64,000 nt of DNA from Luzula sylvatica (GCA_946800325.1 OX326961.1:46401415-46465414), one strand, 5' to 3'; shown: positions 10,462 through 21,300, numbered from the stretch's first letter. Notes: generated by a model from the letters alone, not told the origin. Numbers and translations are program-made.

Positions 10462-12438
10462 ATGCGCCCGCCTTCTGCTCTCAAAGCCACCATTACTAAA
10501 CCTTCGATCACTCTCTCAATCCTCGAAATCCACCTTTCAAAATGCTACACAAAACCAAAATGTCTCCCTCAAATTCATGCTCAAGCCACCATTTCAGGCC
10601 TGATTAACGACACATATGCAGCGAGTCGTTTAATTTCTCTTTGTGCCAGCTCTTTCTCTTTCCCTCTCAATTATTCACTTCTTCTCTTTCAACAAGTACG
10701 AAACCCAAACGGGTTCATCTTTAATTCGGTCTTGAAAGCCTTTTCTCAAAGAAATTTACCTAATTGCTGCCTACCCTTTTATAAAGATGGGATTAGGGAA
10801 GAATTGGTTGTGGACAATTACACGTACCCAATTATGCTTCATGCTTGTGCGATTAGGAGATGTGAATTCGAAGGGAAACAGATTCATACACATGCTTTGA
10901 AACTGGGTTTTGTTTCTGATGTTTACGTGGTCAATACTCTGATTAATATGTATTCAGCTTGTAGGAATTTGAGGGATGCAAGCATAGTGTTTGATGAAAG
11001 TCCTGTGTTGGATTCTGCTTCTTGGAATTCAATGTTAACTGCCTATGTTAAAATTGGTGATATTAAGGAATCAGTTAAAATTTTCGAAATTATGCCTGAG
11101 AAGGATATAATGGGTTCGAACTCCATGATCTCTTTATTTGGAAGGAGTAATCATTTGGATGATGCAAGGAAGGTGTTCGATGAGATGCTTCACAGAGATG
11201 TGGTCTCTTGGAGTGCGATGATTTCTTGTTATGAGCAAAATGGTATGCTTACGAAAGCATTGGAAATGTTCTCTAAAATGGATTTCAAAGAGAGATTAGC
11301 AGACGAGGCTCTAATGGTTGTTGTACTTTCTTCTTGCGCACAAATTGTACTAAATATTCATGGAGAAATTATTCATGGATTCATCATCAAAATCGGCCTC
11401 GAATCTTACATTAACATCAGAAATTCATTAATTCATATGTATGGTTGTTACAAAGATATCGAATCTGCAAAAAGAATTTTCGATTCAAGTGAAAATTCAG
11501 ACCTAATTTCATGGAATTCTTTACTATCTTGCTACATGAAATGCGGTCTAGTTCAAGACGCACAATCACTATTCGACAAAATGCCACACAAGGACTTAGT
11601 TTCTTGGAGCACCGTAATTTCAGGATATTCACAAAACAATCAATTCAAAGAGACACTCAACCTATTCAATCATATGCTAATTAAAGGAATCGAACCAGAT
11701 AAAACCATATTAGTGAGCGTTATCTCAGCTTGTACTAATCTCTCTTTCTTAGAAGAAGGAAAATGGGTTCATAAATACATACAAAAACATAAATATAATC
11801 TAGATATATATCTCGGTACAGCTATTATCGACATGTACATGAAATGTGGATGCACACAAGAGGCATTGAAAGTATTTAATAGTATTAAAGAAAAAACGGT
11901 CTCGATTTGGAACGCGGTTATTTTAGGGTTAGCCGTGAATGGTCTCGTCGAAGAATCGCTTCAAAAATTCTCAACCATGGAAAAAACTGGCACGAACCCT
12001 AACGAAATAACCTTCATAGGCGTTTTGGGTGCGTGTAGACATGCTGGTTTGGTAGAACGAGGTCGCTTTTATTTCAATTTAATGATTCAAAAATACAAAA
12101 TCGAACCAAATAGTAGACATTATGGATGCATGATCGATTTATTAGGTCGTGCTGGTTATATTAAAGAGGCTGAGAATTTAATCGAAAACATGCCCTTTTG
12201 TGCGGAAATGTCCACTTGGGGTGCGTTGTTGGGTGCGTGTAAGAAATACGGAGAGATCGAAATAGGAGAGAGGATTGGAAGAAAATTGATCGAGATTGAA
12301 CCGAATCATGATGGATTTCATGTGCTTTTAGGAAATATGTATGCTTCGAAGGGTATGTGGGATAATTTGAAGGATTTAAGGGGCTCGATGAAAGAAAGAA
12401 ATGTTAGTAAAGTACCTGGTTTTAGCTTAAGAATGTAA
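10462..12438 (+). CDS. PLS-class pentatricopeptide repeat protein, E subclass
   Basis: Intronless ORF of 658 aa, as usual for plant PPR genes. I start at the first ATG (10462); the open frame extends a little further upstream without an ATG. The N-terminus is Ser/Thr/Lys-rich and lacks acidic residues at first, which fits an organelle transit peptide. From about residue 60 the protein is a run of P, L and S type repeats, with typical pieces such as VVNTLINMYSACRNLRDA, VSWSAMISCYEQNGM, DARKVFDEM and LGTAIIDMYMKCGC. The C-terminus has the E motifs (WGALLGACKKYGEIEIGE, HVLLGNMYASKGMWD) and stops at SKVPGFSLRM, about where a DYW domain would begin, so there is no deaminase domain. Such proteins bind specific organelle RNAs, often for C-to-U editing with a DYW partner acting in trans; that role here is inferred. 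The individual ortholog is not identified. Confidence 0.93.
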   Translation: MRPPSALKATITKPSITLSILEIHLSKCYTKPKCLPQIHAQATISGLINDTYAASRLISLCASSFSFPLNYSLLLFQQVRNPNGFIFNSVLKAFSQRNLPNCCLPFYKDGIREELVVDNYTYPIMLHACAIRRCEFEGKQIHTHALKLGFVSDVYVVNTLINMYSACRNLRDASIVFDESPVLDSASWNSMLTAYVKIGDIKESVKIFEIMPEKDIMGSNSMISLFGRSNHLDDARKVFDEMLHRDVVSWSAMISCYEQNGMLTKALEMFSKMDFKERLADEALMVVVLSSCAQIVLNIHGEIIHGFIIKIGLESYINIRNSLIHMYGCYKDIESAKRIFDSSENSDLISWNSLLSCYMKCGLVQDAQSLFDKMPHKDLVSWSTVISGYSQNNQFKETLNLFNHMLIKGIEPDKTILVSVISACTNLSFLEEGKWVHKYIQKHKYNLDIYLGTAIIDMYMKCGCTQEALKVFNSIKEKTVSIWNAVILGLAVNGLVEESLQKFSTMEKTGTNPNEITFIGVLGACRHAGLVERGRFYFNLMIQKYKIEPNSRHYGCMIDLLGRAGYIKEAENLIENMPFCAEMSTWGALLGACKKYGEIEIGERIGRKLIEIEPNHDGFHVLLGNMYASKGMWDNLKDLRGSMKERNVSKVPGFSLRM

Positions 12439-12772
12439 TAATGAGAGAGAAAAAAATGTAATTTATAGTACTATATAAATTCTTGATATCTAATTTTCAG
12501 TATTCGTTTTTAGGGATAAATTCACTCGTAGTTTCTAAAACTTAATATAAATTAATTGCAATTTAATCTTTGTACTGTTTATTTATTATTTATAACTACA
12601 TTTTTTTGTTACTATTCATTTACAACGGGCCTGATTTACATTTGCAAGTATGTTCATTGCGGCCCGTCCAGTTAGTTCATTAGATTTGTTTTCACCTCCA
12701 GTGTGTACAATTGTCCAGTGTCCAGTTCAGATTTTTCAGAGCGACGAACGAAGGAAAAAAATCGGAGCAACA
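12439..12772. other. Short PPR-NFU intergenic spacer
   Basis: This 334-base spacer must hold the PPR 3' end and the NFU promoter and 5' UTR. It is AT-rich up to about 12600. No unambiguous TATA box was found. An open frame in the NFU reading frame continues upstream to 12650, but the ATG at 12773 gives a normal transit peptide. Confidence 0.4.
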
Positions 12773-13668
12773 ATGGAGTCTCTGCTCTCGCCTCATCGCA
12801 CACCACCACCGCCGCTAAATCACGCAAGATCGCCCCGAGTTTCTCTCTTCTCTCCATCTAGCTGTAATTTCACGAAATTTTTCGAAAGGACTTCCATAAT
12901 TCTTCGTGCTTCCGCTCCGACGAGTCCGTTCGAGGCATCGCCGTCCGACAGCGGGGCACAGGTGTCGCAGGGACTCTACTCGGCGAAGGTATACGATCTG
13001 ACTGCGGAGAACGTCGATCGGGTTTTGGATGACGTCAGACCATATCTGATTTCAGACGGCGGCGATGTCGATGTGGTTTCTGTTGAAGATGGAATCATCT
13101 CTCTCAAACTCACAGGTCCGTACTTTTCATCATTCTTAACCCTAGGATTCAATCAAATTATAACTTCAAATTAGAATATTTCATTTTGTGCATAATTTTT
13201 TTTTTTTGATGAAATGTGCATAATTTTCAAAACTCAATTAACTTTAATGGGCATAATTACTAGGAGCTTGTGGGAGTTGCCCAAGCTCGACAACCACCAT
13301 GAAAATGGGGATAGAGAAAGTACTCAAGGAGAAATTTGGTGATGCAGTGAAGGACGTCCGCCAAGTGCTCGACGAAATACCATCCGAAACTACTGTAGAG
13401 GTAGCACTTTCAACATTTTTAACATTTTTACGATTCATGATTCACTAGTAAAAATTACTACTTTTTTACATTATTACAGGCAGTGAATAATCATTTGGAA
13501 ATACTGAGACCTGCAATTAGTAATTATGGTGGAAGTGTTGATGTAATTTCAGTGGACGGTCAGGATTGTCTGGTGAAATATCAAGGGCCAGATTCGATTG
13601 GTAGTGGGATCAAAGCTGCTATTAAAGAAAAATTTCCAGATATTCTCAATGTTATTTTCACTACTTAA
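12773..13668 (+). CDS. NifU-like Fe-S scaffold/carrier, chloroplast type (NFU1/2/3 class)
   Basis: NFU proteins bind a [4Fe-4S] or [2Fe-2S] cluster at a CxxC pair and pass it to plastid targets. Exons 12773-13115, 13264-13400 and 13480-13668 join in frame to 222 aa, matching plastid NFU proteins (about 230). Residues 1-60 are rich in Ser, Pro and Arg with few acids, a typical chloroplast transit peptide. The first NifU domain (about 75-150) runs from [19 protein letters not shown] to [17 protein letters not shown], with C117 and C120 as the cluster ligands; the exon 1-2 junction falls just before them. The second NifU domain (about 160-222) keeps the fold ([17 protein letters not shown]) but has no CxxC, as in known plant NFU1-3. 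NFU1, 2 and 3 cannot be told apart here. The ATG choice is supported by CAACAATGG context. Confidence 0.93.
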
Positions 13669-14059
13669 TTAATAATTTTGCCATTTTGGAGCAAAACAAT
13701 ATAACTCTGTATAAGCATACTGTAAAATTATGAAATGTCTCTGTCGTGCTTGTTTGTCTGTCGTAAATTCTTCATTTGGATATATATTGTTTTCACGTGA
13801 AATAATTTCTAAAATTAGCAATGTATATTTATTATTATTTATTAATCACTCACAACTAGACAAATAGTAATAATTAAAATTTATCTTTTTCTCTGAGAGA
13901 AAAGGACAGTATAAAACATATTGGAGGAAAGTTAAAAGTTTAGTATGGAAAAAGCTGGACTGTATAATGCGTTGTAAAGGCCTTTGCACATGTTCTCATG
14001 CAAACTTGCAATTATTATTATCTTTTACACTTCTAAATTATAATTAGATAAATTTGTAA
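13669..14059. other. Intergenic DNA downstream of NFU
   Basis: AT-rich 3' flank of the NFU gene. Nothing else recognised. Confidence 0.4.
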
Positions 14060-15132
14060 GGGAAATATACAAAAAAACCTAACTTTTTTTGAAATTAAAA
14101 AAAAACTATCTTTTGGGAAATTCCCAAAAACCCATCAAAACACAGTTTGATTTTCAAAAAAATCTCTATAAAATTAAATTTAATATTTGATGGTGTTAAA
14201 TATTTTTTGAACAAAAATATCTTTTTTATTTCGTATTTAATTTTACAAAAGTATTTTTGTATTAATTTTAAAATCTTCATATATATTATTTAAATTATAC
14301 TAATTAAAAACATAAAAGACTATGTTATATTTATATAAATGTATTAATTTATATTTTTTAATGGAAAACTAACATCAAACAATAAAAAATAACACCGGTA
14401 TATTATGCACCTTTAAAAAAAATTGCAGAAAAATATTATTTTCGTCAAGTATGCAATATAAATATATTGCTAGTTCTAATTTTCTTTGATTGTCACTAAT
14501 AGTATATTTATGTCACTATATATTATGTGCATATTTTTGTTAACGTTCCTTAATTATTTATTTTTCTATCCAGATATTTCCATGCTGCAAAAATAGTATT
14601 TTTTTATCAAAATATTTTCAAGATGTATACTTTTTTTATATTGTTGTTTTTCCTGGCAAAACATTAATATTGATGCAAATTCAATGACAAAAAAGTATAA
14701 ATTACAATATCTCAAATACTCACTTGAGTATCTTAGCTTGTTTCTTGTTTTTAATTTAATGTTAGTTTTTCATATAAATATATATAATAAAGAAAATATT
14801 AAAATTATATAAATATATAAATGTTAAAAATATATATATTTATAAAATTAATATAAAATATAAAATAATATTTTTTTAATTAGTATATTTTAAAAAATAT
14901 TTATGAAGATTTTTAAAATCAATACAAAAATACCTTAGTAAAATTAAATATGAAAAAGAAAGGGATATTTTTGTCCAAGAAAATTTTAACACCATCAAAT
15001 GTTAATTTTAATTCCCATAGAGGATTTTTTTTAAATGAAACTTTGTTTTGAGGATTTTTTTTGGAATATTACAAAAGATAGGTGTTTTTTTTTTAATTTC
15101 AAAAAAGTTAGGCATATTTTTGAAAATTTCCC
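14060..15132. mobile_element. Mutator-like MITE, older copy (1073 bp)
   Basis: It begins GGGAAATATAC and ends AAAATTTCCC, with long terminal inverted repeats of about 200 bases. Matching pieces include GATGGTGTTAAATATTTTT near the left end and TTTTAACACCATCAAATG near the right, plus AAAAAAACCTA / TAGG...TTTTTT runs. The flanking 9-mers AATTTGTAA (14051-14059) and AACTTATAA (15133-15141) agree at 7 of 9 positions. Long TIRs plus a 9-bp duplication point to the Mutator superfamily. It is related to the element at 22893. No transposase remains. Confidence 0.7.
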
Positions 15133-15677
15133 AACTTATAAAATGTTCATATAAATAATAGTTTTATGAGCTCGAGATGTTATAATTTCTGCTTCCAATT
15201 AAAACATCTTTTATTAAGCGATAAGTAAAAAAAATTGAAAAATAATAATTCCATCTTCCTCAGTTCAATGAAAAAAAATAAAATAAATAACAGTGGTAAT
15301 AACTTTCTTGCAAATTCGAGGGTATTGTCGTAATATTGTTTTCTCAAGAAATTGAGTTATTTATTCGATGTCTATAAATTAATAAATTATCGATCTGCAT
15401 GAATTAAATTTGACGTGGTTACCGAGAAAATATATGATGAAAATATGGGCTTTTATGAAACTTTTACGGGATTTTGGCAAAAGAAGAGAAGCAAAGCATC
15501 GGTCCAGAGGCTGCCATTTTCGATTTGGGTCCCTCTAGTTTTGACTAATAATTTTTTATATGGAAGACCGTGCTCTCTGTTCCCCTTTGTATAGTTCCTC
15601 TCCAGTTTAAACAAAATCAGACACGAGGCATTTGTTAATTTTCACATCAATTATAATTTATTTGATGAAATAAAGTT
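15133..15677. other. Intergenic DNA before the gap
   Basis: AT-rich up to about 15470, then more balanced (15480-15620). No gene or element could be supported. Confidence 0.35.
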
Positions 15678-15888
15678 CNNNNNNNNNNNNNNNNNNNNNN
15701 NNNNNNNNNNNNNNNNNNNNNNNNNNNNNNNNNNNNNNNNNNNNNNNNNNNNNNNNNNNNNNNNNNNNNNNNNNNNNNNNNNNNNNNNNNNNNNNNNNNN
15801 NNNNNNNNNNNNNNNNNNNNNNNNNNNNNNNNNNNNNNNNNNNNNNNNNNNNNNNNNNNNNNNNNNNNNNNNNNNNNNGTCGTAAATC
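15678..15888. other. Assembly gap (run of N)
   Basis: 211 consecutive N. It removes whatever preceded the transposase fragment that starts immediately after it. Confidence 0.99.
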
Positions 15889-16430
15889 ACATTACACTCA
15901 AAATGTTCTTGTTGCCGTGGATTTTAATCTTCGTTTTACTTATGTCCTAGCCGGTTGGTTGGGGGGGGGGGGGGGGGGGGGGTCGGCTCATGATTCAAGA
16001 GTACTTGCATGTGCAATTGAAAGCACAGACAATATCTCCTTACCGGAAGGAAAATTTTATTTGGCCGATGCGGGATATGGTACACGTTCTGGATTTATCT
16101 CACTGTTTCGTGGGGTACGTTATCATTTAAAAGAATTTTCTGACAATCCACCACAAAGAATTATTGAACCATAGACATTCATCTTTGCGCACTACGATCG
16201 AGCGGGCCTTTGGCGCTTTGAAAAATCGGTTTAAAATTCTAACTTCAAGACCTTTCTTTCCGTGGCCTACTCAAGTCGACATTGTACTTTCATGTATACT
16301 TCATAATTATATAATTTCTAATGGACTCGATAGTTTAGTGCCAAATGAAGTCGAAATTATGCTTCAACGAAATGAAGAAGTTCAATATCGGGGGGACAAC
16401 AACTGCTAGAGGGCGTCGCAATGAAATTCG
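15889..16430 (+). pseudogene. PIF/Harbinger transposase (DDE_4 type), broken
   Basis: The translation after the gap reads NLRFTYVLAGW, then a poly-Gly run, then SAHDSRVLACAI, FYLADAGYGTRSGF and, in the next frame, HSSLRTTIERAFGALKNRF. These are the conserved blocks of PIF/Harbinger DDE transposases: the SAHD and LADAGY blocks, and the catalytic Glu in IERAFG. Damage includes loss of the N-terminal part into the gap and a run of about 22 G (15961-15982) in place of the usual WEGSAHD. A one-base frameshift near 16150-16165 (PPQ... to KELLNHRHSSLR) also breaks it. In an intact element this enzyme would cut at 3-bp TWA targets; this copy cannot make it. Confidence 0.85.
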
Positions 16431-17091
16431 AGAATGAGTCACAATAAGAGACGACATAATGAGACTAATGTGGGAAAATCGTGGAATTTATTAACTTGTA
16501 CTTGTAATTTTTATTAAAACGTTTGAGATTACTTATTTCATATTAAGAAAATTGTGAGTTTTGTAATAGTGCAATGACTATTTGTTTGGACTGTTATGTT
16601 TAGTTAAGTATTTTTCTGATTGAAATATTATTTGGATTAATTGTTCTGAACGAATGGAATAGATGGATTAATTAGTATACTTATTATGATTTACTTCAAT
16701 TTGTGAATTTTGAACATGTTGAGTTTTTACTTAATCTGTTTTCAAATGGCATTTTTTTGTGAATAACATTTCTAATAGTATACTTATTATGATTTAGTTA
16801 AGTATTTTTTCAAACATTTTTAATTATTATATATATGTTAAGAATGGAATATTGGACACGTTATTATATTATAATCAATTAGTAATGATGAAATATTGAG
16901 CCAAATAACTATCACTGACATAACTAAATTCACAATTCCACTAATAATATGTAAAACAACAGAATTTCACATCCATGATTTTGTAGTTCATCAGATCAAA
17001 CAACATGCCCGAATAATCAAATCCATGTATAACTATATCCAGGTAATCTCAAATACATTGTATACTAAGATCCCTCAAATCAAACATGCCC
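16431..17091. mobile_element. Downstream part of the Harbinger element
   Basis: AT-rich. A word GTATACTTATTATGATTTA is repeated (16674 and 16780). Two copies of the PIF-like terminal word occur near the end: ATCAAACAACATGCCC (16996-17011) and AAATCAAACATGCCC (17076-17090). The latter equals the word at 7184-7198. The probable right end of the element is at about 17090; the left end is not visible. Confidence 0.45.
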
Positions 17092-17412
17092 TATATTATC
17101 ATGATAATTAATAAAAAAAGTTATAATATAACTTTATCTTGCAAATTAATTATACGTTTTACACTTTAATAAATATAACTTTTATAATTATTTTACAGTT
17201 ACAATTTTACAATAATATTTGATCAATCACACGTGACTAACCAACTTTGCTTACTCAAATAAATAAATAATAAAAGACCTTAACAGTCGAAAGTGACGAA
17301 TGACACGAATCATTTTGAGCTTAACCCGACTTGAAGAGCAACTTCAATGCCTGACCTGAAAGGCTTGAACCATTATTGATTGTTTCTCTACATTTCAAAA
17401 GGACCTGATTTA

Positions 17413-17566
17413 CTCTCTCTCTCTCTCTCTCTCTCTCGATCGATAGATGTTGCACTAAAACGCAGTTAAAAGGGGGCACACTCACAAGTCTGAACCCACC
17501 TTTCCCTTCAAAGATTTTCACTCTGCTCTCCTTCTGACTCCATATCTCTTTGCCTTTTCTTCTCCA

Positions 17567-17597
<31 letters not shown>

Positions 17598-17639
17598 CAC
17601 TCTCTCATGGTTTGACTTCATCTTTCCATGTGAACCGAG

Positions 17640-17680
<41 letters not shown>
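17413..17680. repeat. Three (CT)n microsatellites
   Basis: Pure CT runs at 17413-17437, 17571-17597 and 17643-17679 lie just upstream of the TAS3 short ORF. CT-rich tracts are common in plant promoters and 5' leaders, so these may belong to the TAS3 promoter or leader. The transcription start itself is not visible. Confidence 0.85.
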
Positions 17681-17683
<3 letters not shown>

Positions 17684-17781
17684 TTTGCCTATATTTAGAA
17701 GGTTAAACATCATTGTATTTCACATGCATTTCGTTATATATATCTCTCACCATCTATTTCTCTTTCAGAAGCCTATCCAGA

Positions 17782-18061
17782 ATGGAAGACAAGCAGCCAT
17801 ATCTTTGTCTCTTCAAATGCTTGGTAAGTTCAAACAATTAAAATCTCAACAACACGATAAACACTAGTTCTTTCTTTTTTGTTCTCAAACAATTTTTCTC
17901 TATGCTCTTTGCAGAAATCCAGAGATTCACAAGCCACAAGGGCTTCAAAAACTATTGATAATCAGATAATAACCATATCTAGGTGTTTGGTTGGTGATAA
18001 ATCTTTATTCAAAAAATCAGGTATAAAAGTCCTATGGTCAAATATTCGCCTGTTTTATTAG
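17782..18061 (+). CDS. TAS3 upstream short ORF, 62 aa, one intron
   Basis: ATG at 17782 opens 14 codons (MEDKQPYLCLFKCL) to a strong GTAAGT donor at 17824. An acceptor TTTGCAG ends at 17914, and the second exon 17915-18061 adds 48 codons and a TAG. Both exons meet in phase 0. The stop lies 9 nt before the 5' miR390 site. In known TAS3 transcripts a short ORF ends right before that site, and ribosomes stalled against AGO7-SGS3 aid siRNA production, so position rather than peptide sequence is probably what matters. The peptide has no recognised domain. Without splicing the ORF would stop after 19 codons, far from the site. Confidence 0.6.
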
Positions 18062-18070
18062 TCCTAACAC

Positions 18071-18091
18071 GACGCTATCCTGATCGAGCTT
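18071..18091 (+). promoter_or_regulatory. 5' miR390 target site, non-cleaved type
   Basis: Compared with the perfect miR390 complement, both arms match (CGCTATCC on the 5' side, GAGCTT on the 3' side). Five consecutive bases at target positions 11-15 do not, facing about miRNA nucleotides 7-11. A mismatch at the centre blocks slicing but permits AGO7 binding, as at the 5' site of known TAS3 RNAs. Confidence 0.9.
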
Positions 18092-18172
18092 TCATCTCAA
18101 TCTTTTTCCAATGCGATTTATGAACCTCTTTTTATTCTTTCAACTAGGTTTCGTAAACTTCAAATTTTTTCT

Positions 18173-18193
18173 TTCTTGACCTTGCAAGATCTT
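18173..18193 (+). ncRNA. tasiR-ARF unit, register D5
   Basis: A 21-nt unit starting TTCTTGACCTTG. It differs from the next unit at positions 13 (C for T) and 18 (T for C), plus the last base. It begins exactly 105 nt (5 x 21) upstream of the first base after the predicted miR390 cut. Confidence 0.9.
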
Positions 18194-18214
18194 TTCTTGA
18201 CCTTGTAAGACCTC
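18194..18214 (+). ncRNA. tasiR-ARF unit, register D4
   Basis: A 21-nt unit that begins TTCTTGACCTTGTAAGACC, the canonical tasiR-ARF sequence of angiosperms. It directly abuts the preceding unit and ends 63 nt (3 x 21) before the predicted cut at 18277/18278. Expected targets are the paired sites in ARF2, ARF3 and ARF4 mRNAs. Confidence 0.95.
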
Positions 18215-18266
18215 ATTTTTTTTTATTTGTTTCTTGTTTCTTTTCGATATCTCTCGTTCTTGTACC

Positions 18267-18287
18267 ATGTCTATTCCTCCTGAGCTG
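18267..18287 (+). promoter_or_regulatory. 3' miR390 target site, cleaved type
   Basis: It contains CTATTCCTCCTGAGCT, pairing with miR390 nucleotides 2-17 with a single G:U wobble. The mismatches lie at the edges (target positions 1-4 and the last base). Positions 10 and 11 are paired, so slicing between 18277 and 18278 is expected. Confidence 0.93.
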
Positions 18288-18339
18288 TTAGTCGTTAGTT
18301 TTAGTTATCGTAGTTGAAAATGGAAAACGTGTACACCTT

Positions 18340-21300
18340 TTTGTAAAATGCAATGTTATGTTGAATGCTTTTATGTAATCTTGTCATGTTATTTATATTC
18401 AGATTGTATTATTCTTTTACTAGCTAGTTTTATTTGTTCATATTGTGTTATATTTTCTTGCTTTTTATTGTTATTTTTTGGAAGCATGAATGTAAAAGTA
18501 TGTGACAGGGAAATATTCTTCTTGGGACAAAATGATGCATCTTCAGAATGGGACCATGCACAAAGCATATTTGTGTTAAATGGGCCTACTTATTTTATTT
18601 ACAATGTAACAAGGATAAATGAAATACTGATTTCATATCAACAGTTATAATCTAAGAAAACCACCATAGTTAATCAATAGAAGAAAAACAAAGGCTAAAA
18701 CTAGCCGGTACCGAAGAGAAACAGTACCAGTCTACCAGACTGGCCAGTCTCGATACCGATGCAATTAATCCTTACCAAAAGAAAATGTAATGAAAAGATA
18801 GAACAATCGTTAATTTAGAATATCACACGTACCAGTAAACAGTAAAACAGGTCTATTGCAAAGGTACAGATAAATTGGGAGATCTGAACAAGTAGCTTTG
18901 TGTGTTCTCTTGTATCATATCATATCACATATAATATTGTTAGTAAACCTATCTTTATCAAAGTCATATTGTCCCCATAGTATAAATTTTCATAAATGAT
19001 ACAAGCCCTTTAATTTCCCTACAGTGTACTGTACTTACTATTCGACAAGCCATGATATAACATCACACTTCAAATTACCACACTACACATTACACATGCA
19101 TGAAAATTGGAACCAAAGAGAACTAAAACCAGTACTTTTTTCAATATAACCCTTGTTTTAAATGTTGTAGAAAAAGAAGGACTACACTGTAAAAGTGGAC
19201 ATGGAAGCTAAAAGGACGCCAATCAGTATTCCTAGGTAAAACAACCGTTGAAACAGATCAAGTGTAGAAAGCTACCCTTTTTCTTGAATAACTTAGCCTC
19301 TCTCTCATAAACCTCATATAGTATGTATGGAAATTAGAGAGATTTCAAGGGGCTGGAAAGCTACTGTTGCATGCCATTACTGCATTAGCAGAAATAATTG
19401 CATTCCACATGGGTCAAAGGTTTTTTTAATATAATTAGATATCTTTATTAATTTATTTTATAGAATTGTCGTAATAGAGTATGGAGCAGAGCCTATTAAT
19501 GCCTATATGCATGAGAGGTATGATTGGTTTTCATATTTTCAACTCCTCATCTGGTTCTCAAAAATTGCAAGAGTTTACAATCTTTCAACATACCCGTTAA
19601 AGATGTTAAACAAGACTCCAAATAATTACTACAATCTATTATATTAATAGAAAATATAAATAGTGATTTCTCAAAGAACAAAGCTTTACCCCCTCCTTAA
19701 TATTAGAGGTAATATATGGTGCCCCTTAAATTCTCCGCACCATCTTCTATATCACTAATTAATAATTAACAAAAATATATTTCATTAACGATTAATTAAT
19801 ATATAATTAAAGTATATGAGTTAAAAAATCTTAAGCAATATCAATTAATCATTAATAAAATGTCTTTTTTGTTAATTATTATGTTAATTAATTGTTAATT
19901 GATGATATAGAGAATGTTGGAGAGAATTTGAGGAGCATGATATAATTATCCTTAATATTATATCATACTAATATCATTACGAGTGATAGTCTTATCCACA
20001 TATGTACAAATTACAATAAAGAGGTCATGTTATAAGATAAAAAAATTCAGCAGTTTGCATGTTACTTTATTAAATGGCAATTGTACGATCTGCAATTAAG
20101 AAAAATTGCAAATGATCATATGAGCACCTTAGGGTTCTATCTTCCTTTCTTTTTGGGAACCACTAATCCATGTCCACAAAGCTAGGGTTCTTCTTTTCAA
20201 TCTTTATCAATGTCAAAAAATACAAAAAAAGTACCCCTATAAAGTGATGATTTTGTTCTTTCTCCTTCTCCATACATATTTTGAATTCCTTTATTCATGT
20301 AGGTGGCCTTATTACTAACAATATTGAAGGTGTGTGCACATGCATTGATGGGTCTCCACCACCACCTCTATTTGTCTCTGAAAAGACAAGATTCCATGCC
20401 CTACAATTCTCACTATGGTCCAATTCTTGTTTCATTTGGGGGGATTGTGGTGCCTTAAATGCCCTTCTTTCAAAAAACTTGTTGTTTCATCAAAAAAATC
20501 TTTGCATTTATTGAGAGCTATCATGCTTGAAAGGGTCTTGAGTCACATCTGGGTTCTTGTGGGTGCACTGCACACACCCACTGCACACACTCACTAACCC
20601 TTTCAACACTCAAATGATGTAACTCTCTATCTCTTCATTCATTGACAGCACCTAATTCAATTCAATTCAATTTAATATCCTCCTATCCAACAATATAAGC
20701 CAATTGTTTGAGTGATCATTTGTGTGGCATATGCAGATTTAAAGGTAACACAACTGAATTAAAAAAAAAACTAGAATAATACAGGTGGAGGATTAATACA
20801 TAATAATACAATGTTATATTAAAATAAAGTGGTTTTACACTATATTAATCTCATCGTATTATTAGAACTCATTTATAAAAAATTATGTATATATTTTAAT
20901 ATTATTTTATCTTATGGTAAAAAATCCTCATTTATTTATCCAATATTAATATATATATGAGTGGAATCGTATAATAATATCCGAGACATATCACAAATTT
21001 ACGGAAAACATAAAAAAATTATGCCATTGTTGTTTACATTAATTCATGCAATATGAAATATATATACACACACACTATGATATCACTCAAAATATAATGA
21101 ACGAGATCAAACCACATAACATCTAACATTTCAATTAATTCTTACAAATAATTAGCATCGCACGAAATATATGTATTAAAAAAATCAAATACAAAATTAA
21201 TGCATATGATAAATTCACGTCATGATATCTAATGTCAATAATCATGACGATGTTGCTTCATAAAAAAACTTCAAATTGAGTGCAAAATAAAAGTGTGGGT

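Larger units (their letters stand above)
17782..18287 (+). ncRNA. TAS3: TAS3 trans-acting siRNA gene (core region)
   Basis: TAS3 RNA is bound at two sites by AGO7-miR390, cut at the 3' site, copied by RDR6-SGS3 and diced by DCL4 into 21-nt siRNAs. Two of these (tasiR-ARF) silence ARF2, ARF3 and ARF4. The order of parts here is diagnostic. A short spliced ORF (17782-18061) is followed by a 5' miR390 site (18071-18091, central mismatches), two adjacent 21-nt tasiR-ARF units (18173-18193 and 18194-18214) and a 3' miR390 site (18267-18287) paired through the cleavage position. Cleavage is predicted between 18277 and 18278. Stepping back by 21 gives 18214 and 18193 exactly, so both tasiR-ARFs are in register (D4, D5). 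The transcript ends are unknown and will lie outside these coordinates. The two tandem tasiR-ARFs make it the two-unit (long) TAS3 type. Confidence 0.95.

Noticed and set aside
12650..12772. Earlier ATG in the NFU frame
   Set aside because: Would add 41 residues of leader-like sequence; the ATG at 12773 has better context and a typical transit peptide.
20520..20620. Imperfect inverted repeat as a possible microRNA precursor
   Set aside because: The arms pair only in part and match no known plant microRNA.
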